From contig JBCDBW010000010.1 of assembly GCA_039182965.1 (NCBI GenBank), forward strand, positions 1-64,000: 64,000 nt of DNA. The letters run 5' to 3'. This document shows, piece by piece, positions 25,002 through 34,861 of the stretch. The position numbers and the translations under genes were made by a program. A model generated the notes under the pieces. The model had not been told where the DNA came from, made no database searches, and was given only the letters and a program-made list of their open reading frames with translations. Origin of the DNA: JBCDBW01 sp039182965. GTDB taxonomy: Bacteria; Verrucomicrobiota; Verrucomicrobiia; Verrucomicrobiales; DEV007. Numbering within the stretch: position 1 is the first letter of the stretch; the number at the start of each line of letters is the position of its first letter.

Positions 25002-25736
25002 GTGGATTCCGACTATAAAGTCTCGCTCGATATCTTTGAGGGGCCGCTTGATCTTCTTTTATATCTGATCAAGAGGGACGAGATCGACATTTACGACATC
25101 TCTATTGACCGGATAACGAAGCAATATCTGGAATATATGGAGACTTTCAAGATGCTGAACATCGACCTTGCGAGCGAGTTCATCGTGATGGCGGCGAACT
25201 TGATGTATATCAAGAGCCGGACCTTGCTGCCGCGGCATCAGCAGCCACCGGAGGAGGAAGCAGAGGAAGAGGATCCGCGATGGGAATTGATTCGTCAGTT
25301 GATTGAATATAAGAAGTTCAAGGATGCGGCGGGTTATTTGCAGGATCGGGCCGAGGAGCAGGCCAATCTCTTCCCCCATTTGCCTGATGAGCAGAAAGAT
25401 GAGGAGAGCGAGGGGCCGCGACCGTTGGCGGAAGTTGGGATATTTGATTTGATTCGTGCTTTTCAGAACGTGTTGGATCGTTTCGAGGAAGAGCATTCAC
25501 TGGGAGAGATCGTTGACGACCGGTTTACGGTGAGCGACAAGATTGATCATTTGTTGGCGACGGTGTTGCCTGGTGGAACGGTGAAGTTTTTCGAGGTTTT
25601 TAGCGAGGCGCGGACCAAAGGGGAAGTGATCGTCACGTTCCTTGCTGTCTTGGAGCTAATGAAACTGCGCTATTTTCGGATCAATCAAGAGGGAGTTCTT
25701 GGGGAAATTGAATTGTTTCGCAATGAGCAATTGTAG
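25002..25736 (+). CDS. scpA: Segregation and condensation protein A
   Basis: 244 residues from GTG 25002 (VDSDYKVSLDIFEGPLDLLLYLI), the kleisin start seen across ScpA. The frame stays open far upstream, but that part has no ScpA similarity. Kleisin features are the N-terminal helix domain, the EFIVMAANLMYIKSRTLLP segment, an acidic linker, and a C-terminal winged helix (GEVIVTFLAVLELMKLRYFRINQ). It bridges SMC heads and works with ScpB, the next gene at 44 nt. Confidence 0.95.
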   Translation: MDSDYKVSLDIFEGPLDLLLYLIKRDEIDIYDISIDRITKQYLEYMETFKMLNIDLASEFIVMAANLMYIKSRTLLPRHQQPPEEEAEEEDPRWELIRQLIEYKKFKDAAGYLQDRAEEQANLFPHLPDEQKDEESEGPRPLAEVGIFDLIRAFQNVLDRFEEEHSLGEIVDDRFTVSDKIDHLLATVLPGGTVKFFEVFSEARTKGEVIVTFLAVLELMKLRYFRINQEGVLGEIELFRNEQL

Positions 25737-25780
25737 TTAAGATGGTGGTAGGATCGGGAACGACGAGAGGCTGTTGAGTT

Positions 25781-26575
25781 ATGGAATTAAGGAAGATAGT
25801 AGAAGCACTATTATTTGCGTCGCATGAGCCGGTGACGGCCAAGGAGCTTATGGGAGTGATTCGAACAGGCGTACGTGAGGCGGGTCGGGAGGAGAGAGCG
25901 GCCCGACAAGAGGGAGAGGCAGGTGAGGATGGATTATTGAAAGAGAGCGATCTGATGGGTGGCGAGGATAGCGACGAGTCTGGCGGGATACGTGAGGAGT
26001 TAGGGCCTGTGAGTGAGAAGGCGGTAACGGAGGCATTGGAGGCGCTTGCGGAGTATTACCGGGATGGTGATTCGGCGATCACGGTGGTGGAAGGGCCTGA
26101 GGGTTGGAAGCATTACACCCGGCCAGAGATGGCACCTTGGGTGCGGCATTTGTTTCCGGGGCAGAAGGCGGAGCGGTTGAGCGCACCGGCGCTGGAAACG
26201 CTGGCAATCATCGCTTATCGTCAACCGATCACGAAGGCAAACATAGAGGCGGTTCGCGGTGTGAGTGTGGACGGGGTATTGCAAAAAGTGTTAGATCGGG
26301 GGCTGGTTCGTATTGGTGGTAAGGCTGAATTACCGGGGAGACCTTTGTTGTATGAGACCACTGACATTTTTTTGGAGCATTTTGGTATCAAGAGTCTGGA
26401 GGATTTACCGAATTCGGCAGAGCTGAAGCGGGTGGAGTTGCCTACGGCAGAAGCTGGGGAAGCGAGTGAAGACGGTTCGACTGATGGGGAGCAGCAGATG
26501 ACTTTTGGTGAAGCGAAAGGGGAAGAGAGTGGGGTCGGGGACGCAGCGGTGGCAAAGGCAGTGGAAGAGTCTTAG
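25781..26575 (+). CDS. scpB: Segregation and condensation protein B
   Basis: 264 residues. The two winged-helix domains are present: MELRKIVEALLFASHEPVT and, after it, APALETLAIIAYRQPITKANIEAVRG, then RPLLYETTDIFLEHFGI. An acidic, probably disordered insertion (about 29-76, rich in E, G, D) breaks the first winged helix, and an acidic tail follows residue 215. ScpB dimers bind ScpA and regulate SMC. It lies within the scpA-scpB-pheA run. Confidence 0.93.
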   Translation: MELRKIVEALLFASHEPVTAKELMGVIRTGVREAGREERAARQEGEAGEDGLLKESDLMGGEDSDESGGIREELGPVSEKAVTEALEALAEYYRDGDSAITVVEGPEGWKHYTRPEMAPWVRHLFPGQKAERLSAPALETLAIIAYRQPITKANIEAVRGVSVDGVLQKVLDRGLVRIGGKAELPGRPLLYETTDIFLEHFGIKSLEDLPNSAELKRVELPTAEAGEASEDGSTDGEQQMTFGEAKGEESGVGDAAVAKAVEES

Positions 26576-26615
26576 GTGTAGGCTTATAGGAATCAGGAGA
26601 GAGGATAAGGGGCAG

Positions 26616-27686
26616 ATGAGTCTTGAGGATTTACGTGAGAAAATCGACAGAGTCGACGATCAGCTGATAGCATTGCTAAACGAGCGGGCGGACTTGGTAC
26701 ACGAGGTGGGGGAGATCAAGAAGGAGGGGGGGCTGGAGATCTATGCACCGGAGCGTGAAGAGAAGCTTTTAAAGTCCTTGGTTGGGAAGAGTGAGGGACG
26801 ATTACCGGAAAAGGCGATTCGGGCGATTTACCGAGAGATTATGTCAGCTTCACTTGATTTAGAGCGGGGCTTGCAGATTGCATACCTCGGTCCGGAGGGG
26901 ACGTGGACTCATCAGGCGGCGATCAGCAAGTTTGGTGCGAGTGTAGACTATGTGCCTCAGGCTAACCTAAGTGATGTTTTTGATCGGGTGACGCGTGAGA
27001 AGGCGGACTATGGCGTGGCACCGATTGAGAATTCTACGGAGGGGGCGGTAACGCACACGCTGGATTTGTTCGCGGACTCAAATTTGAAGATATGTGCGCA
27101 GGTATTGTTACGAATTGAGAATAATCTGATGGCAATGATCCCGCGTGAGGAGATTACGAAATTGATTTCGCATCCTCAGGTCTTTGGGCAGTGTCGGGAC
27201 TATATATTGCAGAATTTTCCAGAAGCTGACTTAGTTGAGTCCTCGAGCACGGCGGCCGCGGCGAAGGTGGCGGAGGAGCGTGGGGACGAGGGGTATGCGG
27301 TATTGGGTGGGGCGTTGTTAGCGGATGTGCACCACTTGGATGTTCTAGAGGAGTCGGTGCAGGATAGCATGACCAACACGACACGGTTCTTGGTTTTGGG
27401 GAAGCGCACGTGTCCACCCACTGGGAGGGATCGGACATCGATTATGTTTTCCGTGAGGGATGAGCCGGGTTCCTTGTATGATGCTTTAAAACCCTTTAAT
27501 CAGTTTGAGATCAACATGTCCAAGATTGAGAGTCGGCCGTCGAAGCGGCGGGAGTGGGAGTATTTTTTCTTTGTTGACGTAGCAGGGCATTGTGAGGATG
27601 CGGAACTTCTGACGGCATTGAGGGAACTTGAGAAGCATTGTCGATTTGTGAAGTTGTTGGGGAGTTATCCGGATAAAGAACGTTGA
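26616..27686 (+). CDS. pheA: Bifunctional chorismate mutase / prephenate dehydratase
   Basis: 356 residues from ATG 26616 with all three P-protein parts. An AroQ-type chorismate mutase lies at 1-85 (LREKIDRVDDQLIALLNERADL). The prephenate dehydratase domain has YLGPEGTWTHQAA, VAPIENSTEGAV and TNTTRFLVLG, where the TRF triad is catalytic. A C-terminal ACT domain with GSLYDALKPF and KIESRPSKR (the ESRP phenylalanine-sensing motif) follows. It converts chorismate to phenylpyruvate and should be feedback-inhibited by phenylalanine. It is 40 nt after scpB. Confidence 0.95.
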   Translation: MSLEDLREKIDRVDDQLIALLNERADLVHEVGEIKKEGGLEIYAPEREEKLLKSLVGKSEGRLPEKAIRAIYREIMSASLDLERGLQIAYLGPEGTWTHQAAISKFGASVDYVPQANLSDVFDRVTREKADYGVAPIENSTEGAVTHTLDLFADSNLKICAQVLLRIENNLMAMIPREEITKLISHPQVFGQCRDYILQNFPEADLVESSSTAAAAKVAEERGDEGYAVLGGALLADVHHLDVLEESVQDSMTNTTRFLVLGKRTCPPTGRDRTSIMFSVRDEPGSLYDALKPFNQFEINMSKIESRPSKRREWEYFFFVDVAGHCEDAELLTALRELEKHCRFVKLLGSYPDKER

Positions 27687-27716
27687 GGCATGATTAAGAG
27701 TGGTTTGGGATTGGCG

Positions 27717-27746
27717 TTGCTGGGTATTTTAAAGGATTTTTAGAAT
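27717..27746 (+). promoter_or_regulatory. Possible gltB promoter
   Basis: TTGCTG (27717-27722), an 18-nt AT-rich spacer, and TAGAAT (27741-27746). The -10 matches five of six positions, the -35 only three. It implies a leader of over 200 nt before gltB, in which I see no clear riboswitch or attenuator. Confidence 0.3.
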
Positions 27747-27965
27747 TTTCAGATTGGAGAATAGCGTTACAGGGGTTGCGCTTACGGTCAAAATGGCTAG
27801 GATAATCGTTGGAAAGTTGGTAGCGAGGCATGGCCAGCGATCCCCTTGCATTTGGCTTTCGTGAATGGTTCGGCCCGGACGAGAGCACTGGTAGCGCGAT
27901 TTTTTCGGCGGTTGGGTGTTTTGCAACGGGAGCGCCACCTTGTTGCGATTCGCACCGGTGAGATT

Positions 27966-30900
27966 ATGAATAGGTACTACCAAGAACAGCTGAAAGTGGA
28001 AGGAACGCTGCACTCTGCCGAGAGCGAGCGGGACGCATGTGGAGTTGGAGTGGTGGCTCATGTGAAGGGTGAGCGCAGCCACCGTGTGCTTCGATACGGA
28101 ATTCAGTCTTGTTGTAATGTGATCCATCGGGGGGCGATTGATGCGGATCAAAAGACGGGAGACGGCGCAGGAATTCTAACGCATGTTCCCTATGGAATAT
28201 TGATTCCTGAAGCGGAGAAGATGGGAGCGAGTCTCGATCGGCCGGAGGATTTAGGCGTGGGCGTTTTTTTTCTGCCACGTGGCAGCGAGGAGGGCCAGTT
28301 GAAAGCGCGTGTATTGGCGGAAGGGATTGCTCGCAATCGTGGTATTCGGCTAATCGGATGGCGTGACGTTCCTTTGCATGAGAATGCGTTGGGCGAGAAA
28401 GCGCGGGCAACGATGCCGAAGATCATGCATTTTTTAGTGCGTCGTCCGGAAGGGATGGAAAACGATGATTTTGAACGGCGACTATTCCTCACTCGACGTG
28501 AGATCGAGTTGAAGGCTATTGAGGAAGGGATTGCCGGATTGTATATTTCTAGCTTTTCGCATCGCTTGGTTAGCTACAAGGCGCTTTTGATCGCAACAGC
28601 ATTGGAGAAATTTTATGCGGACCTGCAGGATCCGGCATATGAGACGGCGGTTTGTTTGTATCACCAGCGATTCAGCACCAATACCTTCCCCACTTGGCCC
28701 TTGGGGCAGCCGTTTCGCATGCTAGCGCACAACGGGGAGATCAACACATTGCGTGGCAATCGCAACTGGATGTCCGCGAGGGAGGGTTATTTTGAGAGTG
28801 GTGTGTGGGGCGAAGACGTCGATCAGTTGCGCAACTTGCTCGATGGTGAGGCGTCGGATTCGGCGAGTTTGGATGGGGCCTTAGAACTGTTGGTGTTGAG
28901 TGGGCGATCCGTATCGCATGCCATGAGTATGCTTGTGCCGCCGGCGTGGAAGATTGACCCGGACACGACGGCGGAGCAGGAAGCCTTTTATCAGTATCAT
29001 CGGTGTTTCTCGGAGCCTTGGGATGGGCCTGCGGCTCTGGCTTACACGGATGGGATTCGGGTGTCAGCTTGTTTGGATCGCAACGGATTGCGGCCGATTC
29101 GATACAAGTTGACGGAGGATGGAGTTTTTTCTTTAGGGTCTGAAGTCGGGGTGGTGGAATTGGATGATGCGGCGGTGATCGAGAAGGGGCGCCTTGGCCC
29201 CGGGCAGATGATTGAGGTGGACATGGAGCAGGGTGCGGTGTTCAGGGATGGCGACATCAAGCATCGGCTTGCGAGTGCCCAGCCGTATGGCGATTGGATT
29301 CGCAAGCATCGGTTGGACATGAACGAAAAGGTATCGCCGGAACCGGTGGAACCCGCCGAGGAGTTGGACATTCTAACAGTGACGCAACGTCAGATTGCCT
29401 GTGGGTATAACAAGGAAGAGGTCGAGATGATTCTGACTCCGATGTTGCGGGACGGTATGGAATCGACCTACAGCATGGGAGATGATGCGGCATTGTCGGT
29501 TTTGTCTGTCAAAAGCAAGCCGTTGTTCACCTATTTTAAACAGCTTTTTGCACAGGTGACAAACCCGCCGATCGATCCGATTCGAGAGCGTCTCGTCATG
29601 TCTTTGGCGGCGGACTTGGGGCGAGAGCGCAACTTGCTAGCGGAGACCCCGGAGCATGCGCGTGTGATTCATTTGGAGAATCCCTTTTTGTTGGATCACC
29701 AATTGGAAGCCATTAAAACGATCAGTGACGAGTATCCGGCGGCAACCATTGATATCACTTGGTTGACTGGAGAGGGTGCGGCCGGTTTGGAACAGGCCGT
29801 AGGACGCATTTGCTCGGAGGCGGAAGCGGCGGTGGATGAGGGTGCGAGGATTTTGGTGTTGAGTGATCGCGCGATCGATCATGAGCGGGTACCGATCCCG
29901 TCTTTGCTTGCTACGGGAGCGGTGCATCATCATTTAGTGAGTCGCAAGAAGCGGATGCTAACGAGCTTAGTAGCAGATACAGCCGAGGCTCGAGATGTAC
30001 ATGGGATTGCGTGTCTGATTGGATTTGGAGCGACAGCGGTTTGTCCTTACCTTGCCTACGAGACGATCCGTGAGGTCGTCTCCAATGACCCACGGAACAA
30101 GTTGGAGGGTTTGAGTTACGTGGATGGGGTCAAGAACTATTTAGCGGCGCTTGAGAAGGGGGTATTGAAGATCATGTCGAAGATGGGCATCTCGGTGCTT
30201 AATAGTTACCAAGGGGCGCAGATATTCGAGGCGGTGGGGTTGGGTCCTGAACTTGTTGAGCGTTGCTTTGCGGGGACGCCTTCGCAAGTTGGGGGAATCG
30301 GCTTCAGGGAGATTGCGGAAGAGAGTTTGGCGCGTCATCGGATGGCCTATGCGTCGGTTCCTGCTGAGGAGGGCGAGACGGCATCGCCGCCTAAATTGGA
30401 TGACCCGGGTTATCTGCGTGCGCGGCGCGATGGCGAGATGCGTTCGGTTACAGGCCAGGTCATCAAGCCGTTTCATGCTTTTGTAAAGACCAACGAGAAG
30501 GAGAAGTATGAGGAGTATATTGCGGCTTTGAAGACCAATCGACCGGTGGCATTGCATGATTTGTTTGAGCTAGTGCCATTGTCTTCTGGGCCGATACCCG
30601 TAGACGAAGTAGAGCCGATCGAAGATATTCGAATTCGGTTCACCACGGCAGCGATGTCGCTTGGGGCGATTAGTCCGGAGGCACATGAAACCCTGGCGAT
30701 CGCAATGAATGAGATCGGAGGCAAATCGGATTCCGGTGAAGGTGGTGAGGATCCCCGGCGGTTCAAGCGCTGGGAGGATGGTCGCTGGGCGAATAGCAAG
30801 ATCAAGCAGGTGGCTTCGGGGCGCTTTGGTGTGTCTGCGGAGTATTTGGCGAATGCGGAGGAGATAGAAATTAAGATGGCGCAGGGTGCGAAACCGGGTG

Positions 30901-32555
30901 AAGGGGGGCAACTGCCTGGTCACAAGGTGAATGGGTTGATCGCGCGGTTACGGCACACGCAGCCAGGAGTCCCCTTGATTAGTCCTCCCCCGCACCATGA
31001 TATCTATTCGATTGAGGATTTGGCTCAGTTGATTCACGACTTGAAGGAAGTTAATCCTCGCGCTCGAGTGACCGTTAAACTGGTGGCGAGGACCGGGGTT
31101 GGGACCATTGCAGCAGGTGTGGCGAAAGCGAATGCGGATATCATTCTCGTAAGTGGCCATGAAGGCGGGACGGGAGCTTCTCCGCTGAGCTCGATCAAGC
31201 ACGCTGGATTGCCTTGGGAGATCGGGTTGGCAGAGACTCAGCAGGTATTAATGCTGAATGGTCTTCGGGATCGGGTGACACTCAGGACAGACGGGGGATT
31301 ACGTAGCGGCATGGATATTATTCATGCGGCCGCGCTGGGCGCAGAGGAGTTTAACTTTGGGACGATTGCTCTGATCGCCATGGGGTGTGTCTACGTCCGC
31401 AAGTGCCATTTGAACACTTGCCCAGTGGGTATTGCCACGCAGGATCCTAAGTATCGGGACAAGTTCAAGGGGACGGTTGAGAATGTTGTGAACTATTTCA
31501 ATGCTGTTTCCGAAGACACTCGCGAGATCATGGCGAGTCTTGGTGTGCGCAAGTTAGACGATCTGATTGGGCGCCCTGGATTTTTGAGAGTACGGGAGGT
31601 GCCGGATCATCCGAAAGCAAACCTCTTGGATTTTGGTAAAATTTTGAAAGATGTAGCCGAGGAGGCGCAAGAGGATATTCCGCGCATATGTTTGAATGAT
31701 CGCAATGACGGAATTCACGCGCATCCATTGGACGATCGCATTATTCAGCAGACGAAAGATGCGATTACCGACAAGACGCCGGTTGCCTTGGAATATAAGG
31801 TGGTAAATACCAACCGTAACGTTGGGACGAAATTGTCGGGACAGATCGCTTATGAGCATGGCAATCATGGATTACCGGATGGAACGATTGATTTAAAGTT
31901 CAGGGGGAGTGCCGGGCAGAGTTTTGGCACGTTTCTTGTGAGCGGCGTTCGGATGCGCTTGGAAGGTGAAGCGAATGACTATGTGGGCAAGGGAATGTGT
32001 GGGGGTGAGATCATCGTCCGACCTCCGGCGACCCGGCATCCGGACTTCGTTCCCGCGGAGAATAGTATTATGGGGAACGTTGTGATGTATGGAGCAACCG
32101 GGGGGCATCTATATGGATGCGGAGTGGCGGGTGAGCGTTTTTGCGTTCGGAACTCCGGAGGGACAGCAGTCATTGAGGGTGTGGGAGATCATGGCTGCGA
32201 ATACATGACGAATGGCTTAGTTGTGGTGCTCGGGGATACGGGCAAGAATTTCGGAGCGGGGATGAGTGGGGGGGTTGCCTATGTCTTGGATGAGGGAGGG
32301 GCATTTGAGAAGAAAATGAATCCTGAAATGGTGAAAGCAGGGCCTTTGACGGAAGACGCCGATATCAAGACCTTGCAGGAACTGATTTACCAGCATGGTG
32401 ACTACACGGAGAGCGATCGGGCCAAGGAAATCATGACGAATTGGCCGGTATATCAGCCGAAGTTTCTCAAAGTTGAGCCGAAGAGCAAGCCCGCGCCCCC
32501 GCCCGGAGACGAGGAAGAGGCTGATGCGGTGGCGAAAGCCGAGATGGTCCGGTAG
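27966..32555 (+). CDS. gltB: Glutamate synthase large subunit
   Basis: 1529 residues from ATG 27966. The N-terminal class II amidotransferase domain begins after a short propeptide, with the nucleophile in ERDACGVG (Cys25). The FMN-binding synthase domain includes KPGEGGQLPGHKV and VSGHEGGTGASPLSSIKHAG. The 3Fe-4S cluster cysteines are in GCVYVRKCHLNTCPVG. The C-terminal beta-helix domain is complete. It makes glutamate from glutamine and 2-oxoglutarate. No gltD (small subunit) is adjacent: the next gene is glgX. The small subunit must lie elsewhere, or the enzyme uses ferredoxin. Confidence 0.96.
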   Translation: MNRYYQEQLKVEGTLHSAESERDACGVGVVAHVKGERSHRVLRYGIQSCCNVIHRGAIDADQKTGDGAGILTHVPYGILIPEAEKMGASLDRPEDLGVGVFFLPRGSEEGQLKARVLAEGIARNRGIRLIGWRDVPLHENALGEKARATMPKIMHFLVRRPEGMENDDFERRLFLTRREIELKAIEEGIAGLYISSFSHRLVSYKALLIATALEKFYADLQDPAYETAVCLYHQRFSTNTFPTWPLGQPFRMLAHNGEINTLRGNRNWMSAREGYFESGVWGEDVDQLRNLLDGEASDSASLDGALELLVLSGRSVSHAMSMLVPPAWKIDPDTTAEQEAFYQYHRCFSEPWDGPAALAYTDGIRVSACLDRNGLRPIRYKLTEDGVFSLGSEVGVVELDDAAVIEKGRLGPGQMIEVDMEQGAVFRDGDIKHRLASAQPYGDWIRKHRLDMNEKVSPEPVEPAEELDILTVTQRQIACGYNKEEVEMILTPMLRDGMESTYSMGDDAALSVLSVKSKPLFTYFKQLFAQVTNPPIDPIRERLVMSLAADLGRERNLLAETPEHARVIHLENPFLLDHQLEAIKTISDEYPAATIDITWLTGEGAAGLEQAVGRICSEAEAAVDEGARILVLSDRAIDHERVPIPSLLATGAVHHHLVSRKKRMLTSLVADTAEARDVHGIACLIGFGATAVCPYLAYETIREVVSNDPRNKLEGLSYVDGVKNYLAALEKGVLKIMSKMGISVLNSYQGAQIFEAVGLGPELVERCFAGTPSQVGGIGFREIAEESLARHRMAYASVPAEEGETASPPKLDDPGYLRARRDGEMRSVTGQVIKPFHAFVKTNEKEKYEEYIAALKTNRPVALHDLFELVPLSSGPIPVDEVEPIEDIRIRFTTAAMSLGAISPEAHETLAIAMNEIGGKSDSGEGGEDPRRFKRWEDGRWANSKIKQVASGRFGVSAEYLANAEEIEIKMAQGAKPGEGGQLPGHKVNGLIARLRHTQPGVPLISPPPHHDIYSIEDLAQLIHDLKEVNPRARVTVKLVARTGVGTIAAGVAKANADIILVSGHEGGTGASPLSSIKHAGLPWEIGLAETQQVLMLNGLRDRVTLRTDGGLRSGMDIIHAAALGAEEFNFGTIALIAMGCVYVRKCHLNTCPVGIATQDPKYRDKFKGTVENVVNYFNAVSEDTREIMASLGVRKLDDLIGRPGFLRVREVPDHPKANLLDFGKILKDVAEEAQEDIPRICLNDRNDGIHAHPLDDRIIQQTKDAITDKTPVALEYKVVNTNRNVGTKLSGQIAYEHGNHGLPDGTIDLKFRGSAGQSFGTFLVSGVRMRLEGEANDYVGKGMCGGEIIVRPPATRHPDFVPAENSIMGNVVMYGATGGHLYGCGVAGERFCVRNSGGTAVIEGVGDHGCEYMTNGLVVVLGDTGKNFGAGMSGGVAYVLDEGGAFEKKMNPEMVKAGPLTEDADIKTLQELIYQHGDYTESDRAKEIMTNWPVYQPKFLKVEPKSKPAPPPGDEEEADAVAKAEMVR

Positions 32556-32587
32556 TTGGTCTCGAGATATTCGCCGGCTGTTGAGCG

Positions 32588-34798
32588 ATGGGGCAAACGA
32601 ACGGCGCAAGGATTGGAGTCTACAGGGGGCGTGCTTTTCCCTTAGGGGTAAGTGCCGATAGGGAGCGGCCGGGCGGCTTTAATTTTGCTATATTTTCGCG
32701 TCACGCGACGGCGGTTGATTTGTGTTTGTATCATCCTGGTGAGCGAGGACAAGCGGTGGCGCGGGTGCGGATGCCGAATGAGGATGACGGAGTTTGGTAT
32801 GCGGGTTTGGAGGGGGGCTTGGAGGGGTTGGAATACGGATATCGGGTTTATGGGCCATACGAACCTGGGAATGGGCATCGGTTTAATCCGAGCAAATTGT
32901 TGATTGATCCCTATGCGCGCGCGTTGTCAGGGAGGAGCATCTGGCATGCGTCAATGATTGGAGGCAGCGACGACAGCCCGGATCATGTGGATAGCGCCCG
33001 ATATGTTACAAAGGGAGTGATAATAGACACCGGATTTGACTGGCGTGGTGATGTGCGGCCCGAGATTCCAATGGAGGAAACGGTCGTGTACGAGGCACAT
33101 GTCAAAGGGTTAACGCAACAGTTTCCGATGCTTGAGGAGGGTTTGCGGGGGACTTATGCGGGTTTGGGGTCGGATGCGATGATCGAGTATCTAAAGCGTC
33201 TTGGAGTGACATCGGTGCAATTGCTTCCTGTTCATCAGCATTTGGATGACGGATTTCTGGTCGGAAGGAATTTGAGCAACTACTGGGGATACAACACGGT
33301 CTCATTTTTTGCACCGGAAGCGAGGTATGCGGGTGAAGGTTTCCAAAGTGGTGGACAAGTGGCGGAGTTTAAGGAAATGGTTCGCCGGCTTCACGCAGCG
33401 GGTTTGGAAGTGATCTTAGACGTGGTCTACAATCATACGGCGGAAGGAAATCATGAGGGACCGACGCTGAGTTTCCGCGGCATTGACAATGCGTCGTATT
33501 ACCGTCTTAGCCCCAAGCACCCTGAGCGATATATGGATTTTACGGGAACGGGGAACACGCTTGATGCGTCAGCTCCGCCCGTTTTGCAGTTGGTGATGGA
33601 TAGCCTGCGGTATTGGGTGGAAGAAATGCACGTCGACGGGTTTCGGTTTGATCTTGCAGTAACGGTGGGGCGCGTTTCGACTGATTTCAGTAAGGAAGCT
33701 GCCTTTTTTCAAGCGATCCAGCAGGATCCGATTCTCTCTCGAGTCAAATTGATTGCGGAGCCATGGGATTTGGGATATGGGGGTTATCAATTGGGTAATT
33801 TTCCCGGTGGCTGGAGTGAGCTCAATGGGAATTTTCGTGATGTGGTGCGACAGTTTTGGAAGGGGGATTATCACATGCTGCCGGCGTTCAGCTCTCGCTT
33901 GAGCGGAAGCGAGGATATTTTTGGACACGATGGCCGGCGTCCTCAGGCGAGCATTAATTTCGTAACATCTCACGATGGGTTTACCATGAATGACTTGGTA
34001 AGTTACAACGAGAAGCACAACGCGGCGAATGGCGAAGAGAACCGCGATGGGGACAACCACAACAACTCTTGGAATTGTGGTGAGGAGGGTCCAAGCAACG
34101 ACGATGCTATTGAGTCGCTTCGGTATCAGCAGCGGCGCAATTTTTTTGCGACCCTTTTGCTTTCGCACGGAGTACCGTTTATTTGTGCAGGGGATGAGAT
34201 CGGGCGAACCCAGCGGGGCAACAACAACGCCTACTGCCAAGATAACGAGATTAGCTGGCTGGATTGGGACTTGGATCGTAGTCAGGAGCGATTTCTTGAG
34301 TTTGTGTGTCGTTTGGTGCGCTTCCGAAAGGATCAAATTGTGTGTGGGCGAACCGAGTTTTTCCATGGGGAGTTCTTGCGTGGGGAGCCGATCAGGGATG
34401 TTGCGTGGTTTGACGTCAAAGGGCAGCCCATGGAGAATGATCAGTGGCATCGTGATGCTCCAGGCGAGGTAGCGACAGTGATTAGTGGGAGCGCGGCGGC
34501 GGACGCGGAGGATTGGCGTCGCGACCGCCGAGCGCGCGCTCTTTTGTTCTTGCTGAATGCGACGGCTCGACAGCGGAGTTTTGTAGTACCTGGCTCAAAG
34601 GATGTCCGATGGCGCGATGAATTGGATACTTCGAGGGTGGGCGGCTTTAGTGATCGGGATCGGCTTATCGGAGGAGGGGGCCGCTATGTTGTCGCGAAAC
34701 GATCGATGTCGGTCTTAACTCTGTGGTCGGGTTCAGAGGCGGCTGCGCAAGAGGCGGCGCCGTTGCCGCGAGGAGTTGTCAAGCGGGCAAAATCCTGA
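32588..34798 (+). CDS. glgX: Glycogen debranching enzyme GlgX (GH13 isoamylase type)
   Basis: 736 residues. An N-terminal CBM48-like domain (GGFNFAIFSRHATAVDLCLY) precedes a GH13 barrel. The nucleophile is Asp355 in DGFRFDLAV, the acid/base Glu391 in LIAEPWD, and the third carboxylate Asp463 in TSHDGFT. It hydrolyses alpha-1,6 branch points of glycogen limit dextrins. It starts 32 nt after gltB with no visible terminator between them. A short Ala/Glu-rich tail follows the final beta domain. Confidence 0.94.
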   Translation: MGQTNGARIGVYRGRAFPLGVSADRERPGGFNFAIFSRHATAVDLCLYHPGERGQAVARVRMPNEDDGVWYAGLEGGLEGLEYGYRVYGPYEPGNGHRFNPSKLLIDPYARALSGRSIWHASMIGGSDDSPDHVDSARYVTKGVIIDTGFDWRGDVRPEIPMEETVVYEAHVKGLTQQFPMLEEGLRGTYAGLGSDAMIEYLKRLGVTSVQLLPVHQHLDDGFLVGRNLSNYWGYNTVSFFAPEARYAGEGFQSGGQVAEFKEMVRRLHAAGLEVILDVVYNHTAEGNHEGPTLSFRGIDNASYYRLSPKHPERYMDFTGTGNTLDASAPPVLQLVMDSLRYWVEEMHVDGFRFDLAVTVGRVSTDFSKEAAFFQAIQQDPILSRVKLIAEPWDLGYGGYQLGNFPGGWSELNGNFRDVVRQFWKGDYHMLPAFSSRLSGSEDIFGHDGRRPQASINFVTSHDGFTMNDLVSYNEKHNAANGEENRDGDNHNNSWNCGEEGPSNDDAIESLRYQQRRNFFATLLLSHGVPFICAGDEIGRTQRGNNNAYCQDNEISWLDWDLDRSQERFLEFVCRLVRFRKDQIVCGRTEFFHGEFLRGEPIRDVAWFDVKGQPMENDQWHRDAPGEVATVISGSAAADAEDWRRDRRARALLFLLNATARQRSFVVPGSKDVRWRDELDTSRVGGFSDRDRLIGGGGRYVVAKRSMSVLTLWSGSEAAAQEAAPLPRGVVKRAKS

Positions 34799-34861
34799 GA
34801 GAACGCCGTTGTCGGCAAGGTGATGTCGGATAGGATGCGAATGAAGTTTTCGAGATAAGAA

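Noticed and set aside
27826..27860. Sigma-54-like promoter upstream of gltB (TGGC ... TTGCA)
   Set aside because: GG and GC elements are 14 nt apart; sigma-54 promoters need 10.
33569..34450. 293-codon frame on the minus strand inside glgX
   Set aside because: It lies opposite the catalytic domain of GlgX, whose active-site residues are intact; composition-driven shadow.
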